Shown in pieces: positions 37,001 to 45,566 of a stretch of 64,000 bases of DNA. Under the pieces are notes generated by a model. It had not been told where the DNA came from. It was given only the letters and a program-made list of their open reading frames with translations, and did not search any database. Positions within the stretch are counted from its first letter, which is position 1. Each line of letters starts with the position of its first letter. Position numbers and translations under genes: made by a program. This stretch comes from Synechococcus sp. UW69 (lineage in GTDB: Bacteria; Cyanobacteriota; Cyanobacteriia; PCC-6307; Cyanobiaceae), in contig NZ_UCNW01000004.1 of the NCBI RefSeq assembly GCF_900474185.1, forward strand, positions 230,907 to 294,906, given 5' to 3'.

Positions 37001-37529
37001 CGCCCTTCACCCGCTTGACGTTGTCGGTGAGGTTCTTATCGAGATATCCACTGATCGTCTCCACCGAGTATTCGGTCTTGGAGGGGTCTTCGTTGACGAA
37101 GTTGTAGACAAGCAGGATCGAGTTGGAGGCCTTGTTGACCGTCACACCCGACTTGCGCACCTCCTCGGGCAACTGCGGCTCCGCCAGGGAGACACGGTTC
37201 TGAACATTCACCTGGTTGATGTTGCCGTCGGTGCCGCTTTCAAATGACACCGAGATCGAACTAACACCGTCCGACGAGCTGTTGGAGGTGATGAAGTCCA
37301 TGTTCTCCACCCCGTTGATCTGCTGCTCGAGAACGGAGGTCACCCCCTGCTCAACAGCAACCGCATCGGCGCCCACGTAGGTGGACTGCACCTTCACCGT
37401 TGGCGGAGCAATGTCTGGAAGGTTTTCGATCGGAAGGATCGGAATCGCGATCAAACCGACGATCACAATCAAAAGGCTGCAGACCGTGCTGAGAACAGGC
37501 CTGGTAATGAAGTTATTGGATGCAGACAT
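34098..37529 (-). CDS. RND-family efflux transporter (HAE-1/AcrB-like) with an inserted membrane segment
   Basis: 1143-residue inner-membrane proton-driven exporter; homologues usually have about 1040. N-terminal SNNFITRPVLSTVCSLLIV and the TM4 proton-relay pair in GLVVDDAITVVED are normal. Two oddities: about 100 extra residues (about 505-610) with Gly-rich hydrophobic helices between the two membrane halves, and GLAGGNAILIVDLAN where AcrB has a lysine (K940 of E. coli AcrB) in the proton network. Follows its fusion protein by nine bases and precedes a small membrane protein. No outer-membrane factor gene nearby. Substrate unknown. Confidence 0.93.
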   Translation of the reverse strand: MSASNNFITRPVLSTVCSLLIVIVGLIAIPILPIENLPDIAPPTVKVQSTYVGADAVAVEQGVTSVLEQQINGVENMDFITSNSSSDGVSSISVSFESGTDGNINQVNVQNRVSLAEPQLPEEVRKSGVTVNKASNSILLVYNFVNEDPSKTEYSVETISGYLDKNLTDNVKRVKGVGDVTYFGNRKIAFRLWLDPEKLTANNLSATDVVNQLRSQNRLVPAGQIGGAPAPEGQEFTFTVQLQGRLTSTQEFENIILRTTDAGGLVRLKDVGRVELGGETYGIDAMDLNGTPSVGIAIYQLSGSNAIEVSNGVKDVLGEFEKTLPVGLGVQKIYDTTDFINQSIKGVTNSLRDAVILVVLILFLFLQNWKATLVPAIAIPVALIGTFALVLAFGFSLNQLTLFGLVLATGLVVDDAITVVEDTSAKKAEGMTSVQAAMETMDELFGAVIATSLVKMAVFLPVLFFPGATGTIYKQFAATILFSIGISTFNALTFSPMLSALLLSRETKELSRNQYTTAGVVLGFIYGLLSAGNGAAAALIPTVIGAVIGFIAGKITGLPLRLPFTAGGAAVGMITTGVIVTNPIPVVLFTAIGGGVGYFIPLIFTNFNRLYGGFEKRYATILDGVLKARPIVMAALAAGILLTGFAFTRIPGGFVPIEDQGYAIGFVQAPDGVSNAKTLEINRQVAEVMRSEDDISSAALFSGASLDGNAPNKGLFFIGMKHWDERPGKDHTVGAVVKRLNAKLYGAIDGGRVFVVEPPSIPGYGTGGGFEFQLLDQSSGVYSLNEFFGSAQQIIQTANTDPVLSQVRTLFSPQAPQYKIDVDREQMASLGVDFGSAMSAFSVNFGGAYVNDTFQEGKVRRVYVQADEVSRATPQRLSAIYVANAKGEQIPLSEFFTVKQTVGPSVIPHFNLYRSIKIDGTPKEGNSSGQAIGAMKQIFNTGSYQGLGFDWTGISREEVKAGSLAVVIFALGILAVFLVLSAQYESYTDPIIILLTVPTALLGALVFLGAAGQVLNIYAQVGLVMLIGLAGGNAILIVDLANQKMGEGASALEAATFSAKSRLRPILMTAISSLTGFLPLMLASGAGAQSQSSLGLVVFGGLLVATFLSTLVVPVFYVVMKTLLGQADAKPPEDGPTPTPQPS

Positions 37530-37538
37530 CGTTCAACC

Positions 37539-38612
37539 TCAGTTCGCCTTGGCGGGTTGCACCTGCACGGGCATGCCGTGTTTCAGGTTGAGCAGATTGG
37601 TGGTGACCACCATCTGGTTGGCTTCAAGGCCTTTGGTGATCGGGTAGAGCTGGTTCTCCAATTCGCCCACCGTGACCGGTGTTTGCAGGGCGAACTTGGC
37701 GTCAGCGGGCAGCTTGCCGGCCTTGATTCCCTTCTCCAGGGTTTCAATATCAGCCTTACCGGGGTTCTCTTTGAGCTCCTCAAACGTGCCGAGGCGGAAC
37801 ACGAAGCTCTGGCCTGACGTCTGGGTAACGGCTGCAAAAGGAACGGCAAGTTCTTCTTCAGCCTTGATCTGAACCCGGGTGCGAAGGCGTTGACCATCCC
37901 GCAGTTTTCCATCCTCATTGGGGAAGACCGCCTTCACCAGCAATCCCTGGGTCTGCTTGTTGACCCGGGGGTCGATCGAGCCCACCTCTCCGGTTGCAAG
38001 CAGGTCGTAACTACCCGGCGCACTGAGCAGCACCGGCTGCCCAAGGGCCAGACGAGAGGAGAAGACTGCGGGCACCTCGACCCGTGCTTCGAGTTCGTTG
38101 TTTTGCACCAGGCTGGTGAACACCTGGCCTTGCTGAATCACATCGCCAACCTTCACGTTCACATCAGCGACCGTGCCAGCAGAAGGGGAAATCAAGTTGT
38201 TGTAATCAAGCTCGGCCTGCGCCGAGATGTACTGGGTGCGATAACGATCCAATTCCTTCTGTGATGCAGCTCCTGTCTCAGTCAAATATTTGTAGCGCTC
38301 GTAGTTGGCTCTAGCGGTTTCGGCTTTGGCCTTTTTCTCGACTTGATCAAGCACCACCAGCAATTCACCGGCTTCGACTTCATCACCCTGGCGAATCTTC
38401 AACTCAAGGATTCGACCTCCCGACTGAGCGGCGAGCTCGACAAGATTGCTGGCTTCCAACGTGCTGACGGTGTCGACACCCTCGGTGAATTCAGCCATCT
38501 GGGTCGAGACGGCCTGCACCTTCGGCGGCGGCGGCTTCGGTGCTTCGCTCTTGCAGGAACTGACCGTGATCAGGGCGGCGAGGGTGAGCAGGAGTCGCTG
38601 CGGATGACGCAC
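37539..38612 (-). CDS. RND efflux membrane fusion protein (lipoprotein)
   Basis: 357 residues from the GTG at 38612, which gives a lipoprotein signal (RHPQRLLLTLAALITVSSC); longer in-frame starts would add an unlikely leader. Domains in order: lipoyl/barrel-sandwich part (SGGRILELKIRQGDEVEAGE), coiled-coil hairpin (about residues 95-140, KAKAETARANYERYKYLTE), second lipoyl half (SPSAGTVADVNVKVGDVIQQ), beta-barrel and membrane-proximal domain. It connects the RND pump to an outer-membrane channel. Directly upstream of the pump gene, with the same direction. Confidence 0.92.
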   Translation of the reverse strand: MRHPQRLLLTLAALITVSSCKSEAPKPPPPKVQAVSTQMAEFTEGVDTVSTLEASNLVELAAQSGGRILELKIRQGDEVEAGELLVVLDQVEKKAKAETARANYERYKYLTETGAASQKELDRYRTQYISAQAELDYNNLISPSAGTVADVNVKVGDVIQQGQVFTSLVQNNELEARVEVPAVFSSRLALGQPVLLSAPGSYDLLATGEVGSIDPRVNKQTQGLLVKAVFPNEDGKLRDGQRLRTRVQIKAEEELAVPFAAVTQTSGQSFVFRLGTFEELKENPGKADIETLEKGIKAGKLPADAKFALQTPVTVGELENQLYPITKGLEANQMVVTTNLLNLKHGMPVQVQPAKAN

Positions 38613-38767
38613 GGCAAAAAGGCTTTCCCGGATTATGCAGCGTTCCTGAGAGCCTGGCCGCACAGGATTTGCACCTCTGGGGACCGGCACGCCTAAAACG
38701 TTCGATTCGGACCAGTTCCAGCGCCGATTGGGAACGTCAGGGACACTGGGTCAACGCCGATTGTCCG

Positions 38768-40933
38768 TTGGCTCAGGACCTCTTCGCTTTTCACGGTGAG
38801 CAGCAACGGCGGCGACTAGCCCCCCTGGCTGACCGGATGCGCCCTCGCACGCTGGAGGAATTTGAGGGCCAGAGCGGGATCTTGGCGGACGGACGGCTAC
38901 TGCGTCGCGCCATCAAGGCCGATCGGGTTGGCAACCTGATCCTGCATGGACCGCCGGGGGTCGGCAAAACCACCCTGGCGCGGATCATTGCCAACCACAC
39001 CCGCGCTCACTTCAGCAGCCTCAATGCCGTTCTCGCAGGCGTAAAGGACCTGCGGATCGAGGTGGATGCTGCACGCCTACGGCTGGAACGGCATGGATTG
39101 CGCACGATCCTGTTCATCGATGAGGTGCACCGCTTCAACAGTGCCCAGCAAGATGCCCTGTTGCCGTGGGTGGAGAACGGAACCGTCACCCTGATCGGTG
39201 CCACCACGGAGAACCCCTATTTCGAAGTCAACAAGGCGCTGGTCAGCCGCTCACGGCTGTTCCGTCTGTTGCCACTGGAGCCAGAGGATTTACAGCGGCT
39301 GCTGCAACGCGCCCTTGCTGATGGGGAACGGGGCTACGGCGACCGATCAATTGTGATCAGCAGCGATGCCGCCGACCACCTCGTGGACGTGGCGGGTGGT
39401 GACGCTCGCAGCCTGCTCAATGCGCTTGAACTGGCGGTGGAAAGTTCGGAGCCCGATGGCGAGGGGGTGATTCAGATCAATCTGGCCATCGCCGAGGAAT
39501 CGATCCAGCAGCGGGCGGTCCTCTACGACAAGCACGGCGATGCCCACTACGACACCATCAGCGCCTTCATCAAATCGCTGCGGGGCTCAGATGCCGATGC
39601 GGCGATGTTCTGGCTGGCGCGCATGGTGGAGGCCGGCGAGAACCCGCGCTTCATTTTCCGCCGGATGCTGATCGCGGCGGGGGAAGACATCGGCCTGGCC
39701 GACCCGCAGGCCATTGTTGTGGTGGAAGCCTGTGCGGCTGCCTTCGAACGGGTGGGACTTCCAGAAGGGCTGTATCCGCTGGCCCAGGCCGCCCTTTACC
39801 TGGCGGGTACCGAAAAAAGCAACAGCGTTCTGGGCTTCTTTGATGCCCTGAAAACGGTACGCGCCGCCCGTCAACAGGATGTGCCAGGGCATTTACGGGA
39901 CGCCAACCGGGACGGAGCCGCCTTTGGCGACGGCGCGGGCTACCGCTACCCCCACGCCTACGCCGAACACTGGGTGGAGCAGCAATACCTCCCCTCTGCA
40001 CTGCAGGGGGAGGTGTTCTGGCAACCCGGCCAACTGGGATGGGAGGGGGAACGGCGAGAAAGGATGGCTGAACGCCGGGCAGCCCAACTCGCCGCGGCCG
40101 CGGAACTTGCAGCTGACCAGCCCTTGCTGCTCAGCAGCGGGCCCGACCGTCCCGGTGTGGACCGCTGGGTGCAACGTCAACTCGGCCAGGAGGGGGAACG
40201 CCTGCAGCGGCTGCGCGAGCGACTCTGGCGAGACATCCCCTGGACCCGCAGAGATCGGGTGCTGCTGTTGGGGATGCGTTCGCTGATCTGGGCTATCGAT
40301 CCCTTGCGGGCCACCCCGGAAGGTGGCGTGACCGTGCTTTGCGACAACGAAGCGGATCGCAACCGATTGGAAGCGCAGCTGGATCTGCTCGAACCGGAGC
40401 ATCGACCCCAACTGCTGACCGACAACCTCGACACCCTGTCGTCGACCCAAGCCTTCGACTGGATCGGAGGACGGCTCGCCGCAGCAGACCTGCAAAAGCA
40501 GAACTGGACGGCGCTACTGGATGCGATCAACCGGCATTCCCTCCCGACGACGGGCTTACGGCTGCTGCTCAGTCGCGCCGAACTGGGTCCCGCCGGTGCT
40601 CTGCAGCAGAACGGGGGCGCAGAGGAGCTCTTAGGCCCTGTTGTGGCCCAGGAACAACACTGGCTCGAGCTCCAACAGCGCCCTGAAGAGCTCTTGGCAA
40701 ACGCGGGCTGGCAGCTCAGTTGCGACGATTGGCTGGAACCCCTGACCCTGCCGGGGGGGAAAGAGCTGGCAGACCGATGGCTGGCCGAGGGGTCGCCTTA
40801 CCGGCAGGCCATGGGAGAGATCAAAACCGAGGTGCTGGCGGAATTGCGCCGGACGTTGAATGGCCTGGGCGACGGCGGCCTGCGGCTGCCCATGCGCCAT
40901 CAACTGATCAAAGGCAACCAAATCAAGCCATAA
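38768..40933 (+). CDS. rarA: RarA/MgsA-type AAA+ ATPase fused to a C-terminal methyltransferase-like domain
   Basis: 721 residues from TTG 38768 ([20 protein letters not shown]), the position where cyanobacterial relatives begin. Residues 1-430 match RarA/MgsA, a replication-fork-associated AAA+ protein: Walker [10 protein letters not shown] at about 61, Walker [10 protein letters not shown] near 114, [12 protein letters not shown] and the RarA C-terminal tetramerisation region ([20 protein letters not shown]). E. coli RarA ends near residue 447; here about 270 more residues follow, with [37 protein letters not shown] resembling a Rossmann/SAM-binding fold. The fused domain's role is unknown. 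Divergent from the efflux operon. Confidence 0.9.
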   Translation: MAQDLFAFHGEQQRRRLAPLADRMRPRTLEEFEGQSGILADGRLLRRAIKADRVGNLILHGPPGVGKTTLARIIANHTRAHFSSLNAVLAGVKDLRIEVDAARLRLERHGLRTILFIDEVHRFNSAQQDALLPWVENGTVTLIGATTENPYFEVNKALVSRSRLFRLLPLEPEDLQRLLQRALADGERGYGDRSIVISSDAADHLVDVAGGDARSLLNALELAVESSEPDGEGVIQINLAIAEESIQQRAVLYDKHGDAHYDTISAFIKSLRGSDADAAMFWLARMVEAGENPRFIFRRMLIAAGEDIGLADPQAIVVVEACAAAFERVGLPEGLYPLAQAALYLAGTEKSNSVLGFFDALKTVRAARQQDVPGHLRDANRDGAAFGDGAGYRYPHAYAEHWVEQQYLPSALQGEVFWQPGQLGWEGERRERMAERRAAQLAAAAELAADQPLLLSSGPDRPGVDRWVQRQLGQEGERLQRLRERLWRDIPWTRRDRVLLLGMRSLIWAIDPLRATPEGGVTVLCDNEADRNRLEAQLDLLEPEHRPQLLTDNLDTLSSTQAFDWIGGRLAAADLQKQNWTALLDAINRHSLPTTGLRLLLSRAELGPAGALQQNGGAEELLGPVVAQEQHWLELQQRPEELLANAGWQLSCDDWLEPLTLPGGKELADRWLAEGSPYRQAMGEIKTEVLAELRRTLNGLGDGGLRLPMRHQLIKGNQIKP

Positions 40934-40957
40934 AAAAACCCCGGCCGAGGCCGGGGC
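40932..40957 (-). terminator. Terminator of the DUF1400 gene
   Basis: CCCCGGC-CGA-GGCCGGGG-type stem (40939-40956) preceded on the plus strand by seven A's, which read as seven T's after the stem on the minus strand. It therefore terminates the minus-strand gene that ends at 40982. On the plus strand there is no T-tract, so rarA is not well served by it, although it overlaps the rarA stop. Confidence 0.85.
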
Positions 40958-40981
40958 GATGACACAGGGCTCAGGGCCTGA

Positions 40982-41623
40982 TCACCAGAGGGGACGGGCA
41001 GGAGCGACGTAAGCAGGACGAGCAGCGGGCTCGGGCAGCACGGAGTTGGCCTGCACGCAAGCGGGCAGGAAGACGTACCAGGACAGCAGGGAGGTGCACT
41101 GGGCGTCGCCTTCGCACTTGTCGGGGGCACAGACGTTCTGGATGCCGTCGTAGGTGCCGCAGGTATCAGCCAGGCGGAAGTCCACGGGCAGCTCAGCCAT
41201 GATGCTGGCGGAGGAGATTTCACCGTCGATGGAGTCGGCGATGATCGCGGAACGCAGGGCCACCACGGAGGTGGACTTCATCTTCCAGTAAGGGAAGTAG
41301 GAACGGGTCTGATCCTTCAGGAACTTGACGCCGTCGTCGGAGTACAGGAAGCGGGACACGCCGATGATGTCAACGGCGTAGGTCTTGGTCATACCTTCCT
41401 GGATTTCTTCGGCAGTCCAACCGGAGTTGTTGATGCCGGCATCCAGAGCACGATCGGTGACTTCACCGGTGGTCAGGAAGGTCTTGAACTCAGAAGAGGT
41501 GGTTGTCCACACAGCACCACCGGTGTTCCAGCGGACGGGACGCTTGGTTCCTGCTTCAGCAGGAACTGCCAGAGCGGCGAGGGAGGCACCGGCCAGAAGG
41601 CCAGCGGCGAGACGAGAAAACAC
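40982..41623 (-). CDS. Exported DUF1400-type (alpha/beta-hydrolase N-terminal) protein
   Basis: 213 residues from the GTG at 41623, with the signal peptide FSRLAAGLLAGASLAALAVP and cleavage after AEA. Residues 65-160 show the DUF1400 pattern (ALDAGINNSGWTAEEIQEGM, VDIIGVSRFLYSDDGVKFL, ALRSAIIADSIDGEISSASI), the helical domain found before cyanobacterial alpha/beta hydrolases. The hydrolase domain itself is absent. The C-terminal part has a Cys cluster (ADTC, NVCAPDKCEGDAQC, PAC), probably disulfide-linked, and a Pro/Ala tail. About 185 AT-rich bases upstream hold the promoter and no other gene. Periplasmic. Confidence 0.66.
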   Translation of the reverse strand: MFSRLAAGLLAGASLAALAVPAEAGTKRPVRWNTGGAVWTTTSSEFKTFLTTGEVTDRALDAGINNSGWTAEEIQEGMTKTYAVDIIGVSRFLYSDDGVKFLKDQTRSYFPYWKMKSTSVVALRSAIIADSIDGEISSASIMAELPVDFRLADTCGTYDGIQNVCAPDKCEGDAQCTSLLSWYVFLPACVQANSVLPEPAARPAYVAPARPLW

Positions 41624-41808
41624 GGACGACAAAGAGAGCACGTCAATAAAAAAATAGCTCCCAAAAGAAAAATCGCCAACAAGAACAAGCCTCTGAAAAG
41701 GCCAGCACCACATGAAAAACAGGAATTTCGCGAGAACAGACTCGCGAGACTCAATATTTCAGGTCGATTTGTACCTTCTCCTCGCCAAAAGAAAGCAGAA
41801 ATCTCGGG

Positions 41809-42306
41809 TCAATTCAAGTGAATCCTTTGCCATCCGTCCGGGCAGCGGTCTTCATGCACCAGACGCACGCCATCCCTGTCGCCGCGGCAGTGACGCATCC
41901 GAAGGCGACCGCCCCAGCGCTCAACTTCGGCGAGGTAAGCCTCCGTGCCGTGATGAGGCTGAATCCACAGCCGGGTCCGAACGGCATCGCGATCGACCGT
42001 TGCCACAAGCTGCGGTCTGGCAGACAGGCCGAGATCCTGCAGGGAGCCTGCGAATTCACCCCAGTAATGGCGCGTCATCTGCGCACGCGTGAAATCCATC
42101 AGCAGCGTTTCGGCTTCACTGCGTTGATGCAAGGTGATTTCGCGCTGCAACAGCTGCCGGCTCAAATTCGCCTCATACAGCCGTGGAGCGGCTTGATCCA
42201 AAGAGAGACCATGACGCGGTGCGACGAGCGCACTGACTCCCATGGCCAACAGACCTAAAGCAGCTAGGGAACGTCCGATTTGGTCCACCCGAGTCCGCGA
42301 CACCAT
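41809..42306 (-). CDS. Membrane-anchored protein, possibly type IV pilin-like (G/H family)
   Basis: 165 residues from the ATG at 42306. One N-terminal hydrophobic segment (about 11-30, LAALGLLAMGVSALVAP) and then a helical region with DFTRAQMTRHYWGEF, GSLQDLGLSARPQL and a C-terminal MRHCRGDRDG, EDRCPDG pair of cysteines. The order hydrophobic start, ...RAQ..., ...LGL..., Cys near the end recalls cyanobacterial pilin-like G/H proteins, but the typical prepilin cleavage site is missing. It may simply be an anchored periplasmic protein. Divergent from bcp. The identification is tentative. Confidence 0.6.
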   Translation of the reverse strand: MVSRTRVDQIGRSLAALGLLAMGVSALVAPRHGLSLDQAAPRLYEANLSRQLLQREITLHQRSEAETLLMDFTRAQMTRHYWGEFAGSLQDLGLSARPQLVATVDRDAVRTRLWIQPHHGTEAYLAEVERWGGRLRMRHCRGDRDGVRLVHEDRCPDGWQRIHLN

Positions 42307-42414
42307 GGCCCAACAACTGCAGGTTGGTTGCAAGGTAGGCAGCACAAACAGTCTTGTCCGGAACCGGGCTTGTCCTGAACGCCGTACGCTGCCGCCACTG
42401 CCAAAGCACAGTCT

Positions 42415-42882
42415 GTGAGCCTGCAAATCGGCGACGCCGCCCCCGACTTCAGCCTTCCCGATCAGAACGGTGAACCCGTCAGCCTTTCTTCACTGCGCGG
42501 GAAGAAGGTTGTTTTGTACTTCTATCCGAAAGATGACACCCCTGGGTGCACCAAGGAAGCCTGCAACTTCCGCGATCGCTGGGATCAACTGAAGGCCAAC
42601 AACATCACCGTTCTGGGCATCAGCAAGGACGGAGCCACATCCCACAGCAAATTCATCAACAAATACGAGCTCCCCTTCACGCTGCTGACCGATGTGGAGC
42701 CCTGTGCGGTAGCCAGCCTCTATGAGAGCTACGGACTGAAAAAATTCATGGGGCGCGAATACATGGGAATGATGCGTCACACCTATTTGATTGATGAAGC
42801 CGGAAAAATCGAACGGATTTATCTCAAGGTCAAAGCGGCCACCATGGCCGACACATTGATCAGCGATCTCGAAGTGAGCTGA
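42415..42882 (+). CDS. bcp: Peroxiredoxin Bcp/PrxQ
   Basis: 155-residue thiol peroxidase that reduces hydrogen peroxide and organic hydroperoxides with thioredoxin as donor. Starts at GTG 42415 (SLQIGDAAPDFSLPDQNG). The active site TPGCTKEACNFRD has the peroxidatic Cys and, five residues later, the resolving Cys, the pattern of the 2-Cys PrxQ type. YFYPKDDTPG is typical. Cytosolic or stromal-like. Its 3' end overlaps the convergent coaX gene by 23 bases. Confidence 0.95.
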   Translation: MSLQIGDAAPDFSLPDQNGEPVSLSSLRGKKVVLYFYPKDDTPGCTKEACNFRDRWDQLKANNITVLGISKDGATSHSKFINKYELPFTLLTDVEPCAVASLYESYGLKKFMGREYMGMMRHTYLIDEAGKIERIYLKVKAATMADTLISDLEVS

Positions 42883-43585
42883 TGCCTGCGGCCAGATCCA
42901 ACAGAGCCTGCAGCTGAAGATCGGTCTCCATCTGCAGCAATTCCGTTGCATGGGCCCAGTGCGTCTTGATCAGCTCAGCGTCACCACCGCAGATCCAAAG
43001 CAACCCTTGCGAATGCTGCTGGGCAAGTGCGATGGCGGCCAGCAACCCTTGCAACACACCCCGCTGCATGGCCGCCGCCGTTTCTTGGGGAAAGATGTCT
43101 TGGGGGAAGGCCTCTTGAGGACGCTCCAGCGTTGCTGGAAGGCCAACAGTTCCTTCCGCCATGGCCCTGAGCTGCAGGCGATAGCCCGGTAGCAACTGCC
43201 CTCCACCAAAACTGCCATCCGCACCAACCTTGGTGAAGCTCAACACGGTGCCTGCATCCACCAAAAGCAGCCCCCTGGAACAGTCGAGCTGTTGCTCCTG
43301 ACTACGTCGCCAGGCCATCCATGCCCCGAGCGCTCGATCCACACCCAACCAAGGAGGTGCCTTCGGCAATGGAACATCCTCCAGACGAATGCGCAGGTCC
43401 TGGTGAGCCCTGAGCTGCTCGGGCACCGGCCCCACCGCCGCCCAGATCGGAGGATCTGTACCGATTCGACCAGGGTCTGGATCACCGTGATCAACACGAA
43501 CTCCCTGTTCAGTCCGCTGGGCCCAATGCCAACGACTGTTGCCAATCAGCAGAGCGCGGCCGCCACTACGTTCAAACGCCTTCAC
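42860..43585 (-). CDS. coaX: Type III pantothenate kinase
   Basis: 241-residue ASKHA-fold kinase for the first step of coenzyme A synthesis. Motifs: N-terminal LLIGNSRWHWAQ (phosphate loop, with the usual leading Asp replaced, as in other marine cyanobacteria), LLVDAGTVLSFTKVGADGSF (catalytic Asp region), GGGQLLPGYRLQLRAM, and the C-terminal LLWICGGDAELI. Starts with ATG 43585, directly after the cysH stop at 43586, so the two are co-transcribed; tail-to-tail overlap with bcp by 23 bases. Confidence 0.9.
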   Translation of the reverse strand: MKAFERSGGRALLIGNSRWHWAQRTEQGVRVDHGDPDPGRIGTDPPIWAAVGPVPEQLRAHQDLRIRLEDVPLPKAPPWLGVDRALGAWMAWRRSQEQQLDCSRGLLLVDAGTVLSFTKVGADGSFGGGQLLPGYRLQLRAMAEGTVGLPATLERPQEAFPQDIFPQETAAAMQRGVLQGLLAAIALAQQHSQGLLWICGGDAELIKTHWAHATELLQMETDLQLQALLDLAAGISSLRDR

Positions 43586-44353
43586 TCAGATGCCTTCACC
43601 CATCAACCCTTCAACAGCGTCCTGGGGCAGATGGATTCCACACTCTTGCTTTAGCCCCCCAAAGCGGGTGTCGCGGCCACTCAGGTCTCCCACATCAGGG
43701 CCACTGGAATGCCAGTCCCCCACTGTGGAATAGCCCTGCTCGAACAATGGATGCTGAGGGAGATTGTTTGATTGCATGTAGTAATACACATCACGCTGGG
43801 TCCACTCGAGAAGTGGTCTCAATGACCAGCGCTCCCGAATCGGGTCCAAGGCCGTCATCGAGCGACGGTGATCGGTCTGACCACGCCGCACGCCGCTGGC
43901 CCAGCAGCGCGTATGGAGGTCATTAAGCGCTTGCTCCAGAGGTTCAACCTTGCGGATCCGGTGATAGGTCTCCAGGTCTTCGACACGGCCAGACTCCCAG
44001 AGCTGACCATGCAGGGCCTCCATTCGAGCCGGGGACATCTCGCTCTGACGAACCACCAGACGGATCTTGAGCTGATCGGTGAGTTGGTGGGCGTAGGAGT
44101 AAGTCTCCGGTGGCAAATAACCGGTATCAATCCAGATCACCGGAACAGCGTCACCTCCGGGAAGTGTGCTCAGCATGTGCAAGAGCACAGCCGACTGAAT
44201 GCCAAAACTGGTCGTCAGAGCAAATCGGTCGCCGAATTGATCCAGCCCCCAGGCCAGACGCTCCTGCGGCTCCATGGTCTCAAGCAGCTTGCGCCCATCG
44301 CGCAAGTCGTTTTGCACCGCCATGGGCACCATTGCGTCGGGGGCCTCCGTCAT
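43586..44353 (-). CDS. cysH: Phosphoadenylyl-sulfate (PAPS) reductase
   Basis: 255 residues from the ATG at 44353, reducing PAPS to sulfite with thioredoxin in assimilatory sulfate reduction. PP-loop-type features: TTSFGIQSAVLL, PVIWIDTGYLPPETY, RRSMTALDPIRERWS and the C-terminal catalytic motif KQECGIHLP. The lack of the CC...CXXC pattern of APS reductases favours PAPS as substrate. Earlier in-frame ATGs (44422, 44488) are possible, but 44422 would overlap the divergent ndbB start. It precedes coaX without a gap. Confidence 0.93.
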   Translation of the reverse strand: MTEAPDAMVPMAVQNDLRDGRKLLETMEPQERLAWGLDQFGDRFALTTSFGIQSAVLLHMLSTLPGGDAVPVIWIDTGYLPPETYSYAHQLTDQLKIRLVVRQSEMSPARMEALHGQLWESGRVEDLETYHRIRKVEPLEQALNDLHTRCWASGVRRGQTDHRRSMTALDPIRERWSLRPLLEWTQRDVYYYMQSNNLPQHPLFEQGYSTVGDWHSSGPDVGDLSGRDTRFGGLKQECGIHLPQDAVEGLMGEGI

Positions 44354-44420
44354 CACGCCATCCTCCCCTGTCGTGGGACCGGCTGTGCTTCCTATCGTTC
44401 TCAAACCAGCGGTTTCTTTC

Positions 44421-45566
44421 ATGCGTTCACCCTCGTCCACGTCGGATGCCGTGGTGATCGTTGGTGGTGGATTCGGAGGACTTTTCACAGCTCTTGCACT
44501 TCAGCGTCGGCAGCCCGGCTGCCCCATCGTTCTGATCGAACCGCGGGATCGGTTTCTGTTTCAACCGCTGCTGTACGAACTACTCAGCGATGAACTTCAA
44601 ACCTGGGAGGTGGCCCCCCGTTATGACCAGCTGCTGAATAACAGCATCTGCTGGATCCAAAACACCGTTGTTCGCATCGATCAAACCAGCCAAACCATCG
44701 AACTCGATTCGGGAGACCGATTGGGCTGGGCCCAACTGGTGCTGGCGACAGGCTCGAAAGCCAATGATTTCGGCATCCCCGGCGTGCAGGAGCACAGCTC
44801 TGGTTTCCGTGATCTCAGCGATGTAGGCCGGCTGAAGCAATGGCTCAACACTCAGCTCAAGCAGCGTGATGGAGACGCAGGGCTGATCATCGTTGGAGCT
44901 GGACCCACCGGAGTGGAACTGGCGTGCAAGCTCGCGGATCTGATCGAAGGGGCCGCCAGCATTCGCTTGGTGGAAATGGGCGATGAAATCCTGCCCAGCA
45001 GCACGGCGTTCAATCGGGAGAAAGCCCAGGCAGCGCTGGAACGCAAAGGGGTCGTGGTGCAGCTGAACACGAGCGTGAGCGAAGTGCATGCCAGCAGTGC
45101 CGTTCTGGCGGATGGCGTGGTTCTACGTCATGCGGGATTGATCTGGACTGCAGGGAGTAGCCCCTCCATCCCAGCCATCGCGCCTCCACCAGTGCTGGAG
45201 AGAGGACGTCTGGCCGTCAACGCTGACCTGCGCCTGGTGGGAAGCGCCAACACGTTTGCCCTGGGGGATCTCTCAGCACGGCCTGACAGTCCATGGCCCG
45301 CCAGTGCACAAGTGGCCATGCAGCAGGGGGATGCCACTGCCGCAGCCATCGCAAGCCTGCGGATGGGGGAGGAACCGCAACCTTTCCAGTTTGAGGATCG
45401 TGGCGAAATGCTCAGCCTCGGGGTCGGCGACGCCACACTGACTGGCATGGGATTCACCCTCGCCGGCCCCCTGGCATTTCAGTTGCGACGGGCCACGTAC
45501 CTGACCCGTCTTCCGGGATTGTCCCTGGGACTGCGCTCCGCCGGCGCCTGGTTGCTGAGCCGTTGA
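44421..45566 (+). CDS. ndbB: Type II NAD(P)H dehydrogenase (NDH-2)
   Basis: 381 residues from the ATG at 44421. Single-polypeptide flavoprotein that oxidises NAD(P)H and reduces quinone without pumping protons. FAD-binding VVIVGGGFGGLFTALAL at the N terminus; second dinucleotide fold LIIVGAGPTGVELACKLA near residue 155; LIWTAGSSPS and NTFALGDLSA follow, as in NDH-2/NdbB. The C-terminal hydrophobic stretch (LAGPLAFQLRRATYLTRLPG) may anchor it to the membrane. Divergent from cysH; its stop overlaps the hflX start (TTGA). Subtype NdbA/B/C cannot be fixed. Confidence 0.88.
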   Translation: MRSPSSTSDAVVIVGGGFGGLFTALALQRRQPGCPIVLIEPRDRFLFQPLLYELLSDELQTWEVAPRYDQLLNNSICWIQNTVVRIDQTSQTIELDSGDRLGWAQLVLATGSKANDFGIPGVQEHSSGFRDLSDVGRLKQWLNTQLKQRDGDAGLIIVGAGPTGVELACKLADLIEGAASIRLVEMGDEILPSSTAFNREKAQAALERKGVVVQLNTSVSEVHASSAVLADGVVLRHAGLIWTAGSSPSIPAIAPPPVLERGRLAVNADLRLVGSANTFALGDLSARPDSPWPASAQVAMQQGDATAAAIASLRMGEEPQPFQFEDRGEMLSLGVGDATLTGMGFTLAGPLAFQLRRATYLTRLPGLSLGLRSAGAWLLSR

